This document shows positions 1-8,151 of a DNA stretch of 64,000 bases, piece by piece. The stretch is taken from NCBI RefSeq assembly GCF_900113175.1, contig NZ_FOOK01000007.1:1-64000 (forward strand), given 5' to 3'. How positions within the stretch are numbered: position 1 is the stretch's first letter; each line of letters begins with the position of its first letter. The position numbers were made by a program, and so were the translations under genes. The notes under the pieces were generated by a model. The model worked only from the letters and a program-made list of their open reading frames with translations. It did not search any database and was not told where the DNA came from. Source of the stretch: Planifilum fulgidum. Its GTDB lineage: Bacteria > Bacillota > Bacilli > Thermoactinomycetales > DSM-44946.

Positions 1-165
1 GCCCTGTTCCCGGTATTTCCGCATCCAGATCTTTAATCGCCCCACATCTTGAATCCCCAGCTCTTCAGCAATCTTTGCCTTGGGAATGCCCTGAAGCCTC
101 ATTTCCACTGCCTTCTTTTTCAGTTCAAAGCTATATGTCTTGAATTTCTGTCCTTTTCTTGCCAC
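1..165 (-). CDS. IS3-family transposase OrfA, N-terminal part (runs off window)
   Basis: The minus-strand frame starts at GTG 165-163 behind an AAGGGGTGA ribosome-binding site and encodes a Lys-rich N-terminus followed by a helix-turn-helix segment (KAKIAEELGI, then LKIWMRKYREQG). That pattern is typical of the DNA-binding OrfA of IS3-family transposases, normally joined to OrfB by programmed frameshifting. Only about 55 codons are present because the gene continues past base 1. OrfA-like HTH proteins also occur as solo fragments, so whether the element is intact cannot be judged here. Confidence 0.7.
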   Translation of the reverse strand, partial: MARKGQKFKTYSFELKKKAVEMRLQGIPKAKIAEELGIQDVGRLKIWMRKYREQG

Positions 166-171
166 GAAAAT

Positions 172-226
172 CACCCCTTAAAGTAATTTTCACAGGGGTG
201 TTTTCCTGTGTCTACTTTAAGGGGTG
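172..226. repeat. Inverted repeat in IS leader
   Basis: CACCCCTTAAAGTA (172-185) is repeated exactly in inverted orientation at 213-226, and a shorter nested pair CACAGG/CCTGTG sits inside at 191-196 and 205-210. The repeat covers the transposase ribosome-binding site, so folding of a read-through transcript could hide it; this protective role is known for several insertion sequences and is inferred here. Confidence 0.7.
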
Positions 227-465
227 CACTTCAGCAAAGGGCGCGGGCTTTTTTTGCGCTTCCGCGTCGACCTGGATTTTCTGTAAAGAACGGCAAGGGG
301 CGTGCCGAACAGGTGCGCTTTTTGTAAATTATTGGGTGTAAACCCGAAAAATACAAAAGATGAGTGCGAAAAGGAACGCTTTTACCCGGTATCAAAGGGG
401 ACTATGCACGGGGGCTTCGCTGAATTTATAATAGAATTTGCAGCAAATATAGAGGGAGGATGGAC

Positions 466-1383
466 ATGTTCAAGCGAGTCTTGGCCAAGCTGGGCGTCGG
501 CTCCGCCACAGTCAATCTTGTCTTGGACAAGGATGAGTACACGCTGGGAGACACGGTGGAGGGGCAGATCCTGGTTGAAGGGGGAACCGTCGAACAGCGG
601 ATCAACAAAATCGACGTGGACCTGGTCCTGAGCGTCCGGGTGAAGGAGAAGGTGTTCTCCCACACCGTCGACAGCGCCTCCTTCCATACTCCCTTTCGCG
701 TCGCTCCTTCGGAAAAAAAGGTGTTTCCCTTCACCTTTTCCCTGCCGAACAACCTCCTGATTTCGGGGAACACGGTCTGGTACGATTTTGTCACCCGCCT
801 CGATATCGCCGACGGGGTCGACCATTCGGACCGGGATCCCGTTCGCATTCTTCCGCCCGAGCGGTTGAACCGCGTCTTGGAGGCCTTGGGGCGCCTCGGA
901 TTCCGGGAGAAACACGATTCCCGCTCCTTTGACGGGTATGTGCAGGAGTTCGAATTTTTCCCGACCGATTTCATGAGGGAGAGGATCGAAGAACTGGAAT
1001 TTGTGGCCTCCCTCGAGGAAGACGGCATCCGGCTGCTCCTGGAAGTGGATCTTCGCACCCTTTTCGGCGGGGAGAAGGAATTGAAGAGGGAAGTTTTCCT
1101 GGAAAATTCGTTGCTTGAGGATGTAACCGCCCTGTCCGACCATTTCCGGGAGTTGATCGGGGAAATGGCGGAGAATCCGGGAGCGTTTTCCGGTTTCCGG
1201 TTTGATCACCATCCGCATCATGCCTTTTCCCGGTACGGAGGGGCGATCGGGGGACTGGCCGCCGGGGTGCTGGGGGGCCTCGTTCTCTCCGAGCTGGTGG
1301 AAGAGGTGGCGGAAGGGGCTGAGGATCTGGGCGAAGTCTTGGAAGATGTCGGCGATTTCTTCGATTTCGGCGGAGAGGACTGA
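466..1383 (+). CDS. spo0M: Sporulation-control protein Spo0M
   Basis: The 305-residue product matches the Spo0M family: an N-terminal arrestin-like beta-sandwich beginning MFKRVLAKLGVGSA, with VNLVLDKDEYTLGD and a VEGQI strand, then a variable acidic C-terminal tail ending in a Gly-rich, Glu/Asp-rich stretch. In Bacillus, Spo0M influences early sporulation and cytoskeletal/cell-division behaviour in the cytoplasm. Two in-frame ATGs occur at 460 and 466; the GGGAGG at 454-459 abuts the first and lies six bases before the second, so 466 is preferred. A TATAAT-like -10 lies at 427-432 but no convincing -35. It stands alone between the IS end and polA. Confidence 0.88.
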   Translation: MFKRVLAKLGVGSATVNLVLDKDEYTLGDTVEGQILVEGGTVEQRINKIDVDLVLSVRVKEKVFSHTVDSASFHTPFRVAPSEKKVFPFTFSLPNNLLISGNTVWYDFVTRLDIADGVDHSDRDPVRILPPERLNRVLEALGRLGFREKHDSRSFDGYVQEFEFFPTDFMRERIEELEFVASLEEDGIRLLLEVDLRTLFGGEKELKREVFLENSLLEDVTALSDHFRELIGEMAENPGAFSGFRFDHHPHHAFSRYGGAIGGLAAGVLGGLVLSELVEEVAEGAEDLGEVLEDVGDFFDFGGED

Positions 1384-1630
1384 CGCGCGCCCTTCAGATC
1401 CACAGAGGCGCCTTGGATTTCGCGTGTCGCCCGCGGCAAGGCGGCCTCGGCAGGAAGTGTTTTCCCTTTGCCCTAAGACCCTTCCACAATCGTCCCGTCC
1501 GCGGACAGGTGAAAAATCGGGTGATCCGCGAAGCAGCCCGGAGCGCGGGTTTTGCCCGGCCCGTTTTGCGGAGCCGAATCGGGTCCCGGAAGAGGGCAGG
1601 CGCGGAAAAGGTTGTTGCCTGGGACGGCAA

Positions 1631-1660
1631 CCCCCGGGGAGAAGCCCCGGGGGTTTCGCA
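1631..1660 (+). terminator. Rho-independent terminator downstream of spo0M
   Basis: CCCCCGGGG (1631-1639) pairs with CCCCGGGGG (1645-1653) across an AGAAG loop, followed by TTTCG. The T-run is short. The stretch 1384-1630 before it shows no gene. Confidence 0.6.
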
Positions 1661-1681
1661 TTGTCCGTCGCGGGGGTCGGC

Positions 1682-1710
1682 TGGATACGGAAGAACCCTC
1701 GTGATACAAT
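1682..1710 (+). promoter_or_regulatory. Candidate sigma-A promoter of polA
   Basis: A TACAAT -10 at 1705-1710 is preceded at 17 bases by TGGATA (1682-1687), four of six matches to TTGACA. It lies just after the terminator hairpin and 84 bases before the polA start. Confidence 0.5.
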
Positions 1711-1793
1711 AGGTTTGATTCGCGAGGAAGTGTTCGGTGCCCGGCCGTGCCCTGCGGGGAGATTTTTTGAACCGGTTCGGACGGAGGATGGAT

Positions 1794-4439
1794 ATGGACA
1801 AACTGGTTTTGATCGACGGGAACAGTATCGCTTTTCGGGCCTTTTACGCCCTGCCCCTTCTGACCAACGGAAAGGGCGTTCACACCAATGCGGTGTACGG
1901 ATTTACCATGATGCTGATGAAGGTGTTGGAGGAAGAGAAGCCCACCCACATGCTGGTGGCCTTCGATGCCGGGCGGATCACCTTTCGGCACGGAGAATAT
2001 CGGGAATACAAGGGAAAGCGCGCCCAGACCCCCGCGGAGTTGTCCGAACAGTTGCCGCTGATCCGCGAAGTTCTGGATGCCTTCGGCATCCGCCACTTTG
2101 AGGCGGAGGGATACGAGGCGGACGACATCATCGGGACCCTGGCCAAGAGCGCCGAGGAAAAGGGGATGAATGCCCTGATCGTCACCGGGGACAAGGATCT
2201 GCTGCAGCTGGTGACGGACCGGGTGACCCTGCTGCTCACCCGGAAAGGCGTGACCGAGGGGGAGCGGTACGACCGGGAAGCGGTTTGGCAAAAGTATCAA
2301 TTGACTCCGGAGCAGATCATCGATTTGAAGGGCCTGATGGGAGATGCTTCGGACAATATCCCCGGGATTCCGGGGGTGGGGGAGAAGACCGCCCTCAAGC
2401 TTTTGCACCGGTTCGGGTCCGTCGAAGGGGTGTTGGACCATGTGGACCAATTGACCGGAAAGCTGCGGGAGCGGGTGAAGGAACACGGCCGACAGGCACG
2501 GATGAGCAAGGATTTGGCCACCATTTACTGCGACGTTCCCCTCGGTTTTTCCGTGGAGGATACCCGCTACGAGGGATATGACCGGGGCCGCGTCGCCGCC
2601 CTCTTTGAACGGCTGGAGTTCAAATCGCTCCTGGAGCGGATCGGCGGGAAGGAATCGGTTTCCGGTTCCTCCCGGAAGCTGCGGAAAGTGGAAGTTCAAA
2701 CGGTGGAACCGGAGGACCGGGAATCCTGGAATGATTTTTTGGAAAACCCCCTCCTCTCCCTCTGGCTGGAGATGGACGGGGAAAATTATCACCGGGCGGA
2801 GATCATCGGCCTGGCCCTTTCCGACGGGGAGACGCACCTGTATGTTCCCTGGCGGACCGCCCGGGACTGGGAAAATCTCCACCGCCTTCTGGCCGACGAA
2901 GAAAGAAAAAAGATCGTCTACGACGGCAAGCGGCTCCAGGTGGTCCTGAAGCGGCGGGGTCTTGAGGCCGGCGGATTGGCCTTCGACGCGCTTCTCGCTT
3001 CCTACCTGCTGGATCCCTCCGAATCGGGACACAGCCTGAGCGACCTGGTCCAGCGGAAGATGGACGGATCCCTTCCCCCGGACGAAGAGGTGTACGGGAA
3101 AGGGGCGAAGCGCCGCCTTCCCGGGGAAAGAGAGCTGGCGGAGCACCTGGCCCGCAAGGCGGAGGCGCTGAAGCGCCTTTATCCCCTGCTCAGCGAGGAG
3201 ATCCGGGAGGCCGGCATGGAGTCCCTGCTGTTCGAGATGGAGCTGCCCCTGTCTCGGGTGTTGGCCGAAATGGAGCTCCACGGAGTCCGGGTGGACCGGG
3301 ACCGGCTTTTGGATCTGGGAGAGGAGTTGAAGGAGCAGGCGGAGTCGCTGACGCGGCAGATCTACGAGCTGGCGGGAACCGAATTCAACATCAATTCCCC
3401 CAAGCAGCTGGCGGAAATCCTGTACGACAAGCTGGGGCTGCCCGTGCTGAAAAAGACCAAGACCGGCTATTCCACCAGCGCCGACGTGCTGGAGAAGCTG
3501 GCGCCCCAGCACGAAATTGTCGAGAAGATCCTTCATTACCGGCAGATCATGAAGCTGATCTCCACTTACGTGGAGGGCCTGCTCAAGGAGATCGATCCCG
3601 AATCCGGAAAGATCCACACCCGTTTCAATCAGACGATCACGGCGACGGGAAGGCTCAGCAGCACGGAACCGAACCTGCAGAATATCCCGATCCGGCTGGA
3701 GGAAGGCCGCCGGATCCGACAGGTGTTCGTCCCGTCGGAGCCGGGCTGGCAAATCCTTTCCGCCGACTATTCCCAGATCGAACTGCGGGTTTTGGCCCAC
3801 CTTTCCGGCGACGAATCCCTGAAGCAGGCGTTTTCCGAGGATATGGACATCCACACGAAGACGGCGATGGATGTGTTCGGCGTGCCGGAGGACGAGGTGA
3901 CCTCCCTCATGCGCCGGCAGGCCAAGGCGGTCAATTTCGGGATCATCTACGGCATCAGCGATTACGGATTGTCCCAGAATCTGAACATCCCCCGCAAGGT
4001 GGCGGCGCAGTTTATCGAGCGTTACTTCCAAAGTTACCCCGGCGTGAAGGAGTACATGGACCGCGTGGTGGAGCAGGCCCGGAAGGACGGCTACGTCACC
4101 ACGATGCTCAACCGGCGCCGGTACCTGCCCGAGATCCGTTCCCGCAACTACAATCGTCGCACCTTTGCCGAACGAACGGCGATGAACACCCCGATTCAGG
4201 GCTCGGCGGCGGACATCATCAAGACGGCCATGGTCCGCCTTCACCGGGAGATAAAGCGGCGGCGCGTCAAAAGCCGCATGCTCCTGCAGGTCCACGACGA
4301 GCTGATCTTTGAAGTGCCGGAGGAGGAACTGGAGGAGATGAAAAACCTGGTGAGGACCGTGATGGAACAGGCGGTTCCGCTGTCCGTGCCCCTGAAGGTG
4401 GACATTCACACGGGACAAACCTGGTACGAAGCCAAGTGA
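1794..4439 (+). CDS. polA: DNA polymerase I
   Basis: This 881-residue protein has the size of Bacillus Pol I (about 880). Residues 1-290 form the 5'-3' exonuclease used to remove primers and flaps. Residues about 305-470 are the 3'-5' exonuclease fold, but the expected acidic DxE start is replaced by LWLEMDG, so proofreading is probably lost as in other Bacillus enzymes. The polymerase part shows motif A DYSQIELR (Asp658), motif B RRQAKAVNFGIIYG (from Arg707) and motif C VHDELIFE (Asp835). Start ATG 1794 is chosen over 1788 because GGAGG ends at 1787. mutM follows after 14 bases, as in Bacillus, giving a repair-gene pair. Confidence 0.97.
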   Translation: MDKLVLIDGNSIAFRAFYALPLLTNGKGVHTNAVYGFTMMLMKVLEEEKPTHMLVAFDAGRITFRHGEYREYKGKRAQTPAELSEQLPLIREVLDAFGIRHFEAEGYEADDIIGTLAKSAEEKGMNALIVTGDKDLLQLVTDRVTLLLTRKGVTEGERYDREAVWQKYQLTPEQIIDLKGLMGDASDNIPGIPGVGEKTALKLLHRFGSVEGVLDHVDQLTGKLRERVKEHGRQARMSKDLATIYCDVPLGFSVEDTRYEGYDRGRVAALFERLEFKSLLERIGGKESVSGSSRKLRKVEVQTVEPEDRESWNDFLENPLLSLWLEMDGENYHRAEIIGLALSDGETHLYVPWRTARDWENLHRLLADEERKKIVYDGKRLQVVLKRRGLEAGGLAFDALLASYLLDPSESGHSLSDLVQRKMDGSLPPDEEVYGKGAKRRLPGERELAEHLARKAEALKRLYPLLSEEIREAGMESLLFEMELPLSRVLAEMELHGVRVDRDRLLDLGEELKEQAESLTRQIYELAGTEFNINSPKQLAEILYDKLGLPVLKKTKTGYSTSADVLEKLAPQHEIVEKILHYRQIMKLISTYVEGLLKEIDPESGKIHTRFNQTITATGRLSSTEPNLQNIPIRLEEGRRIRQVFVPSEPGWQILSADYSQIELRVLAHLSGDESLKQAFSEDMDIHTKTAMDVFGVPEDEVTSLMRRQAKAVNFGIIYGISDYGLSQNLNIPRKVAAQFIERYFQSYPGVKEYMDRVVEQARKDGYVTTMLNRRRYLPEIRSRNYNRRTFAERTAMNTPIQGSAADIIKTAMVRLHREIKRRRVKSRMLLQVHDELIFEVPEEELEEMKNLVRTVMEQAVPLSVPLKVDIHTGQTWYEAK

Positions 4440-4453
4440 CGGGAGGAATCGCC

Positions 4454-5278
4454 TTGCCGGAACTGCCAGAAGTGGAAACGGTGAAACGGACCCTGCAGCG
4501 GCTGATTATCGGAAAAACCGTTGAGGACGTGGACGTGTTCCTGCCGAAAATCATCAAGGAACCCTCCGATGTCAATCTGTTTGTTGAGCGGCTCAGGGGG
4601 CGGAAGGTGACGGGCCTTGGCCGGAGGGGCAAGTTTCTCAAGATTTTTTTCGATCCCTGGGTGCTGGTGTCCCACATGCGCATGGAGGGCAGATACCGGC
4701 TCCTTCCCCGGGAGGAGCCGCTGGAAAAGCACACCCACGTCGTGTTCCGCTTTGCGGACGGAACCGATCTGAGGTACCGGGACGTCCGCCAGTTCGGGAC
4801 GATGCACCTGTTCTTGCGCGGGGAGGAGGAACGCCGTCCCCCGCTGAACAAGCTGGGGCCGGAGCCCTTGTCCGAGGAGTTCACATTGGAACGATTCCGC
4901 AAGAGGCTCTCCGGCAGAACCACCCGGCTGAAGGCCCTTCTCCTCAATCAGGAGTTTCTGAGCGGTTTGGGAAACATTTACGTGGACGAAGCGCTGTTTG
5001 AAGCGGGCCTCCATCCCGAGCGCCCCGTGCCGTCCCTTTCCGAGGAAGAGTCGGAGCGCCTTTTCAGGAGCATCCGCTCCACGCTGGAGAGGGCCGTGGA
5101 GGCGGGGGGATCCACCGTCCGCTCCTATGTGGACGGCAACGGGGAGATGGGCATGTTTCAATTGCAGATCCAGGTATACGGCCGCCGGGGAGAACCCTGC
5201 CCCCGGTGCGGCGGGCCCATTCAACGCCTGGTGGTCGCCGGCAGGGGAACGCACCTCTGTCCGAAATGTCAGCGGTGA
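4454..5278 (+). CDS. mutM: Formamidopyrimidine-DNA glycosylase
   Basis: MutM excises oxidised purines such as 8-oxoguanine and cuts the resulting abasic site. Family members need Pro at position 2 as the nucleophile, which fixes the start at TTG 4454: the chain then begins M-PELPEVETV, and GGGAGG lies seven bases upstream. The C-terminus carries the zinc finger (CPRCGGPI then CPKCQR). The length of 274 residues equals the family norm. The gene sits 14 bases after polA and is probably cotranscribed; a strong terminator follows. In Bacillus ytaF and coaE come next; here the sugar operon intervenes. Confidence 0.97.
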   Translation: MPELPEVETVKRTLQRLIIGKTVEDVDVFLPKIIKEPSDVNLFVERLRGRKVTGLGRRGKFLKIFFDPWVLVSHMRMEGRYRLLPREEPLEKHTHVVFRFADGTDLRYRDVRQFGTMHLFLRGEEERRPPLNKLGPEPLSEEFTLERFRKRLSGRTTRLKALLLNQEFLSGLGNIYVDEALFEAGLHPERPVPSLSEEESERLFRSIRSTLERAVEAGGSTVRSYVDGNGEMGMFQLQIQVYGRRGEPCPRCGGPIQRLVVAGRGTHLCPKCQR

Positions 5279-5288
5279 GGCCGATCGA

Positions 5289-5315
5289 AGCCTTCCCTTT
5301 CGGGAAGGCTTTTTC
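5289..5315 (+). terminator. Terminator of polA-mutM
   Basis: AGCCTTCCC (5289-5297) pairs with GGGAAGGCT (5302-5310) across a TTTC loop, followed by a T-run. Confidence 0.9.
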
Positions 5316-5353
5316 CTTTGTCTGCCTCCATGCTGTCGGAAAAAAATAATTTT

Positions 5354-5382
5354 ATTCAGAAACAAGCAGGAATTTGGTATAA
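5354..5382 (+). promoter_or_regulatory. Candidate promoter of the sugar operon
   Basis: An extended -10 TGGTATAAT (TATAAT 5377-5382) follows TTCAGA (5354-5359, four of six matches to TTGACA) with a 17-base spacer. It lies 127 bases upstream of the ROK regulator. Confidence 0.65.
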
Positions 5383-5390
5383 TAGTCTCG

Positions 5391-5408
5391 TAACTTATTC
5401 AATAAAGT
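5391..5408. promoter_or_regulatory. Candidate ROK-repressor operator
   Basis: AACTT (5391-5395) and AAGTT (5404-5408) form an AT-rich imperfect palindrome of the type bound by XylR-like ROK repressors, placed over the expected transcription start. A second perfect palindrome GTTTATAAAC lies at 5492-5501 just before the regulator start. A degenerate cre-like element (GAAATCGTTTC core, 5422-5435) lies between them. Confidence 0.4.
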
Positions 5409-5508
5409 TTAATATCGACGCCGAAATCGTTTCTGCACTTCTTCATTGGATGCGCTTTCATCTCCATTCATCCCGTTTCTTATTCAACTCAGTTTATAAA
5501 CGGAGGTG

Positions 5509-6711
5509 ATGCGGCTGCTTCGAGGAGATCACCGTTTGGTGAAACAAGTGAACCGGACGCAGGTGTTGGATCTGTTTCGCACATTGGGGCCCTTGACCAA
5601 GTCGGAAATTGCGGAGCACACCCAGCTGACCTTTGCCGCCGTGTCGAAGATTGTGAGGGATCTGGAGTCTTCGGGCATCGTCATTCCCCAAGGGGAAGGA
5701 AAATCCAGCGGAGGACGGAGGCCCGTCCTCTATGCCCTCAATCCGGATGCCCTTTATGTGGTGGCGGTGGACGTGTCGGTGGAGGAAATCCGGGTGGCGC
5801 TCATGGATGTTCACACCCGGATCGCCGGCGAGCGGCGCCTGCCGGCTCCTTCGGGAAAAAATCCCCGGGATTACACGTTGCTCGCCGCCCGGGCGTTTCG
5901 CGAGCTGGTGGAGGAATCCGGGGTGGATGAAGGAAAAATCATCGGTTGCGGGGTTTCCACGCCGGGGCCCGTCAACGCCCAAACCGGGGAAATCTTTCAT
6001 CCCCCGAACCTTCCCTGGGGCGTCGTTCCCTTCAAGGATCTGATGGAAGAAGCGCTGAAGATGCCGGTCAAAGTGGAGAAGGATGCCAACCTGTCCGCCC
6101 TGGGGGAAAGGTGGCGCGGAGCGGGCAGAGACGTGGAAAACCTGATTTACGTTCTCGTCGGGGAAGGCATCGGGGGCGGCATCGTCATCGGGGGCACCCT
6201 GTATCAGGGAAATCCGTTCGGGGCGGGAGAGATCGGCCATGTGACGGTGGATATCGACGGGTTTCGCTGCAACTGCGGCAATTACGGGTGTCTGGAGGCG
6301 ATGGCGTCCGGATTGGCCGTCGTCCGAAGGGTGGAGCGGGAGCTCCGCCGGGGGGCGGTGAGCAGCGCCTATCCGGAGGACGTGGAGTCGATCACGCTTC
6401 CCGTGGTGTTGAAGGCCCTTCGGGAAGGGGATGATCTGACCTGTCGGATTTTCGACGATTCCGCCCGGATGCTGGGCATCGGCCTCACCGGCGTTTTCAA
6501 TTCCTTCGCGCCGGAAAAGGTGATCATCGGCGGGAAGATGGTCTGGGCGTATCCGAAGATGGTGGAGATCGCCGCCGAGATCACCCGGCAGCGCGTCGTT
6601 TCCGTGCTGAAGGACCGGGTGTCGATCGTGCCCGGGGAGCTGGGCGAAGACGCCTCGCTGATCGGCGCCGCCGCGTTGGTGATCGAGGACCTTTTTACCC
6701 TGCATCTTTGA
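5509..6711 (+). CDS. ROK-family transcriptional repressor
   Basis: About 400 residues: an N-terminal winged helix (LVKQVNRTQVLDLFRTLGPLTKSEIAEHTQL) followed by a ROK sugar-binding domain with the zinc motif CNCGNYGCLEA and the EKDANLSALGE motif. The ATP loop is degenerate (VAVDVSVEE instead of DxGGT), as usual for ROK repressors such as XylR and NagC, so it should sense sugar rather than phosphorylate it. It heads the transport operon, the next gene starting 15 bases later, and likely controls it and itself. The start is uncertain: GTG 5506 and ATG 5509 both overlap or abut the GGAGGTGA; TTG 5536 has a better-spaced GAGGAG. Confidence 0.85.
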   Translation: MRLLRGDHRLVKQVNRTQVLDLFRTLGPLTKSEIAEHTQLTFAAVSKIVRDLESSGIVIPQGEGKSSGGRRPVLYALNPDALYVVAVDVSVEEIRVALMDVHTRIAGERRLPAPSGKNPRDYTLLAARAFRELVEESGVDEGKIIGCGVSTPGPVNAQTGEIFHPPNLPWGVVPFKDLMEEALKMPVKVEKDANLSALGERWRGAGRDVENLIYVLVGEGIGGGIVIGGTLYQGNPFGAGEIGHVTVDIDGFRCNCGNYGCLEAMASGLAVVRRVERELRRGAVSSAYPEDVESITLPVVLKALREGDDLTCRIFDDSARMLGIGLTGVFNSFAPEKVIIGGKMVWAYPKMVEIAAEITRQRVVSVLKDRVSIVPGELGEDASLIGAAALVIEDLFTLHL

Positions 6712-6726
6712 CAGGGAGGGAGAAGC

Positions 6727-8025
6727 ATGAGGAAAGCGCTGATCGTGTGTGCCGCTTTGCTGTTGGTGCTGGTCCAGACGGCCTGTTCTTCCGAAGGGGA
6801 AAGCGGGGGGAAAGTGGAGCTGACCTACTGGCCCGCGGCCAATCCTTCGGAGGTGGAGTTCGCCAAGGAAGTGGTCAAGGAGTGGAACGAGAAACATCCC
6901 GACATTCAGGTGAAGATGGAGCCCCTTCCCGCCAGCCGTTCCTCGGAGGAGGTCATTTTAAGCTCGATCGCCGCGGGAACCACCCCGGACATCACATCCA
7001 ACATCAACCCGGGGGCGTTGGGGCAGTTTGTGGAAGCCGGAGGGATGCTGGCCATCGACGAGATTGAAGGGGCGATGGAATATATCACGGAGCGGACCCC
7101 GAAGGAGACCGTGGAAGCCTTCAAATCCCCCGACGGCCATCTCTACCAGATCCCCTGGAAGGGCAATCCCGTCATGATCCTCTACAACAAAAAACACTTC
7201 GAGGAAGTGGGGCTGGATCCGGATAATCCGGACATCGGCACCTATTCCAAATTCCTGGAGGCGGCCAGAAAGCTGGCCCGCGACAAGAACGGCGACGGAA
7301 AACCGGACGTCTGGGCGATCAATCCCAACGTGGAACAAACCTGGTGGCAGCGGTTTTTCGATTTCTACCCCTTCTATCTGGCGGCCACGGGGGGAGAGAC
7401 GCTGCTGAAGGACGGCAAAGCGGCCTTCAACAATGAAGCCGGTCTGGAGGTCGTCCAATTGTTCCGAACCCTCTTCGAGGAAAAACTGGCTCCCAATTCC
7501 ACCTACAAGGAAAATCTGTTGGCCAAAGGAAAGGTCTCCATGACCATCACCGGTCCCTTCGCCTTGCCGGATCTGAAGAAGCAGGCGCCGGACATGGAGA
7601 TCGGCGTCGCTCCGATCCCGGTTCCCGACGATCAGGAGGGGAAAGAGGTGATCACCTACGGCGATCCGAAAAACATCGGGATTTTCAGCACGACCAAGCA
7701 TCCCAAGGAAGCCTGGGAGTTCGCCAAGTTCCTGATCAGCAAGGAGAATGACCGCAAATTCCTGGAGATGACCCAGCAAATCCCCTTCCGCAAAGGGATC
7801 GACCAGGATCCGGAGACGAAAAAGTTCTTTGAGGAAAATCCGGTGCTTCAGGCCTTTGCCAAGCAGGCTCCCTACACCCGGGCGACGGATGATTCGGACA
7901 AGCTGACGGATATCTTCGACGCCTTGTCCCTGGAGTATCAGCAGGCGGCGGTGCTGGGGAAAAAGTCTCCGAAGGCCGCCCTGAACGAGGCGGAAAAGAA
8001 AGTGAACCAGCTTCTCAAGAAATGA
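6727..8025 (+). CDS. ABC transporter sugar-binding lipoprotein
   Basis: The 432-residue protein starts with a lipoprotein signal peptide ending in the lipobox VQTAC, followed by a Ser/Gly-rich linker, so it is exported and anchored to the outer face of the membrane. The rest resembles family-1 extracellular solute-binding proteins for oligosaccharides (LTYWPAANPSEVEFAKEVVKEWNEKHPDI, and the TPDITSNI and GKVSMTITGPFALP regions). It captures the sugar for the two permeases that follow. The substrate cannot be read from sequence; the GH130 gene downstream points to a mannoside. A hairpin terminator directly after it probably keeps its expression above that of the permeases. Confidence 0.9.
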   Translation: MRKALIVCAALLLVLVQTACSSEGESGGKVELTYWPAANPSEVEFAKEVVKEWNEKHPDIQVKMEPLPASRSSEEVILSSIAAGTTPDITSNINPGALGQFVEAGGMLAIDEIEGAMEYITERTPKETVEAFKSPDGHLYQIPWKGNPVMILYNKKHFEEVGLDPDNPDIGTYSKFLEAARKLARDKNGDGKPDVWAINPNVEQTWWQRFFDFYPFYLAATGGETLLKDGKAAFNNEAGLEVVQLFRTLFEEKLAPNSTYKENLLAKGKVSMTITGPFALPDLKKQAPDMEIGVAPIPVPDDQEGKEVITYGDPKNIGIFSTTKHPKEAWEFAKFLISKENDRKFLEMTQQIPFRKGIDQDPETKKFFEENPVLQAFAKQAPYTRATDDSDKLTDIFDALSLEYQQAAVLGKKSPKAALNEAEKKVNQLLKK

Positions 8026-8052
8026 CGGGCTGACGGATGGTTTCTCAAAGGG

Positions 8053-8089
8053 AAGTCCCCCAGTCTTCTCGCCCGGGGGACTTCTTTTT
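8053..8089 (+). terminator. Intra-operon terminator after the binding protein
   Basis: AAGTCCCCC (8053-8061) pairs with GGGGGACTT (8075-8083), followed by CTTTTT. Position between binding protein and permeases suggests partial termination. A second hairpin, GGGGAGG/CCTCCCC around six A residues (8105-8124), follows. Confidence 0.8.
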
Positions 8090-8151
8090 GCGCGAAAGGA
8101 GTCCGGGGAGGAAAAAACCTCCCCGCAGACCTTGCCGGGAGGTGACAGCGG

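Larger units (their letters stand above)
1..233 (-). mobile_element. Left end of an IS3-like insertion sequence (partial)
   Basis: Reading the minus strand from 233, the sequence begins TGAAGTGCACCCC, a TG-type end as in IS3-family elements, and leads after about 70 bases into a transposase OrfA frame that runs off the window. I take 233 as the outer edge; the opposite end and target duplication are outside the window, so the family is assigned only from the OrfA-like protein and the TG terminus. Confidence 0.6.

Noticed and set aside
394-432. Sigma-H promoter for spo0M
   Set aside because: A GCTGAAT element fits the -10, but no -35 of the right sequence lies at 11-12 bases, so I only note a weak TATAAT.
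1473-4418. 981-codon open frame on the minus strand opposite polA
   Set aside because: Its translation is rich in His, Gln, Gly and Arg without any domain, as expected of the antisense of a GC-rich gene; polA on the other strand is certain.
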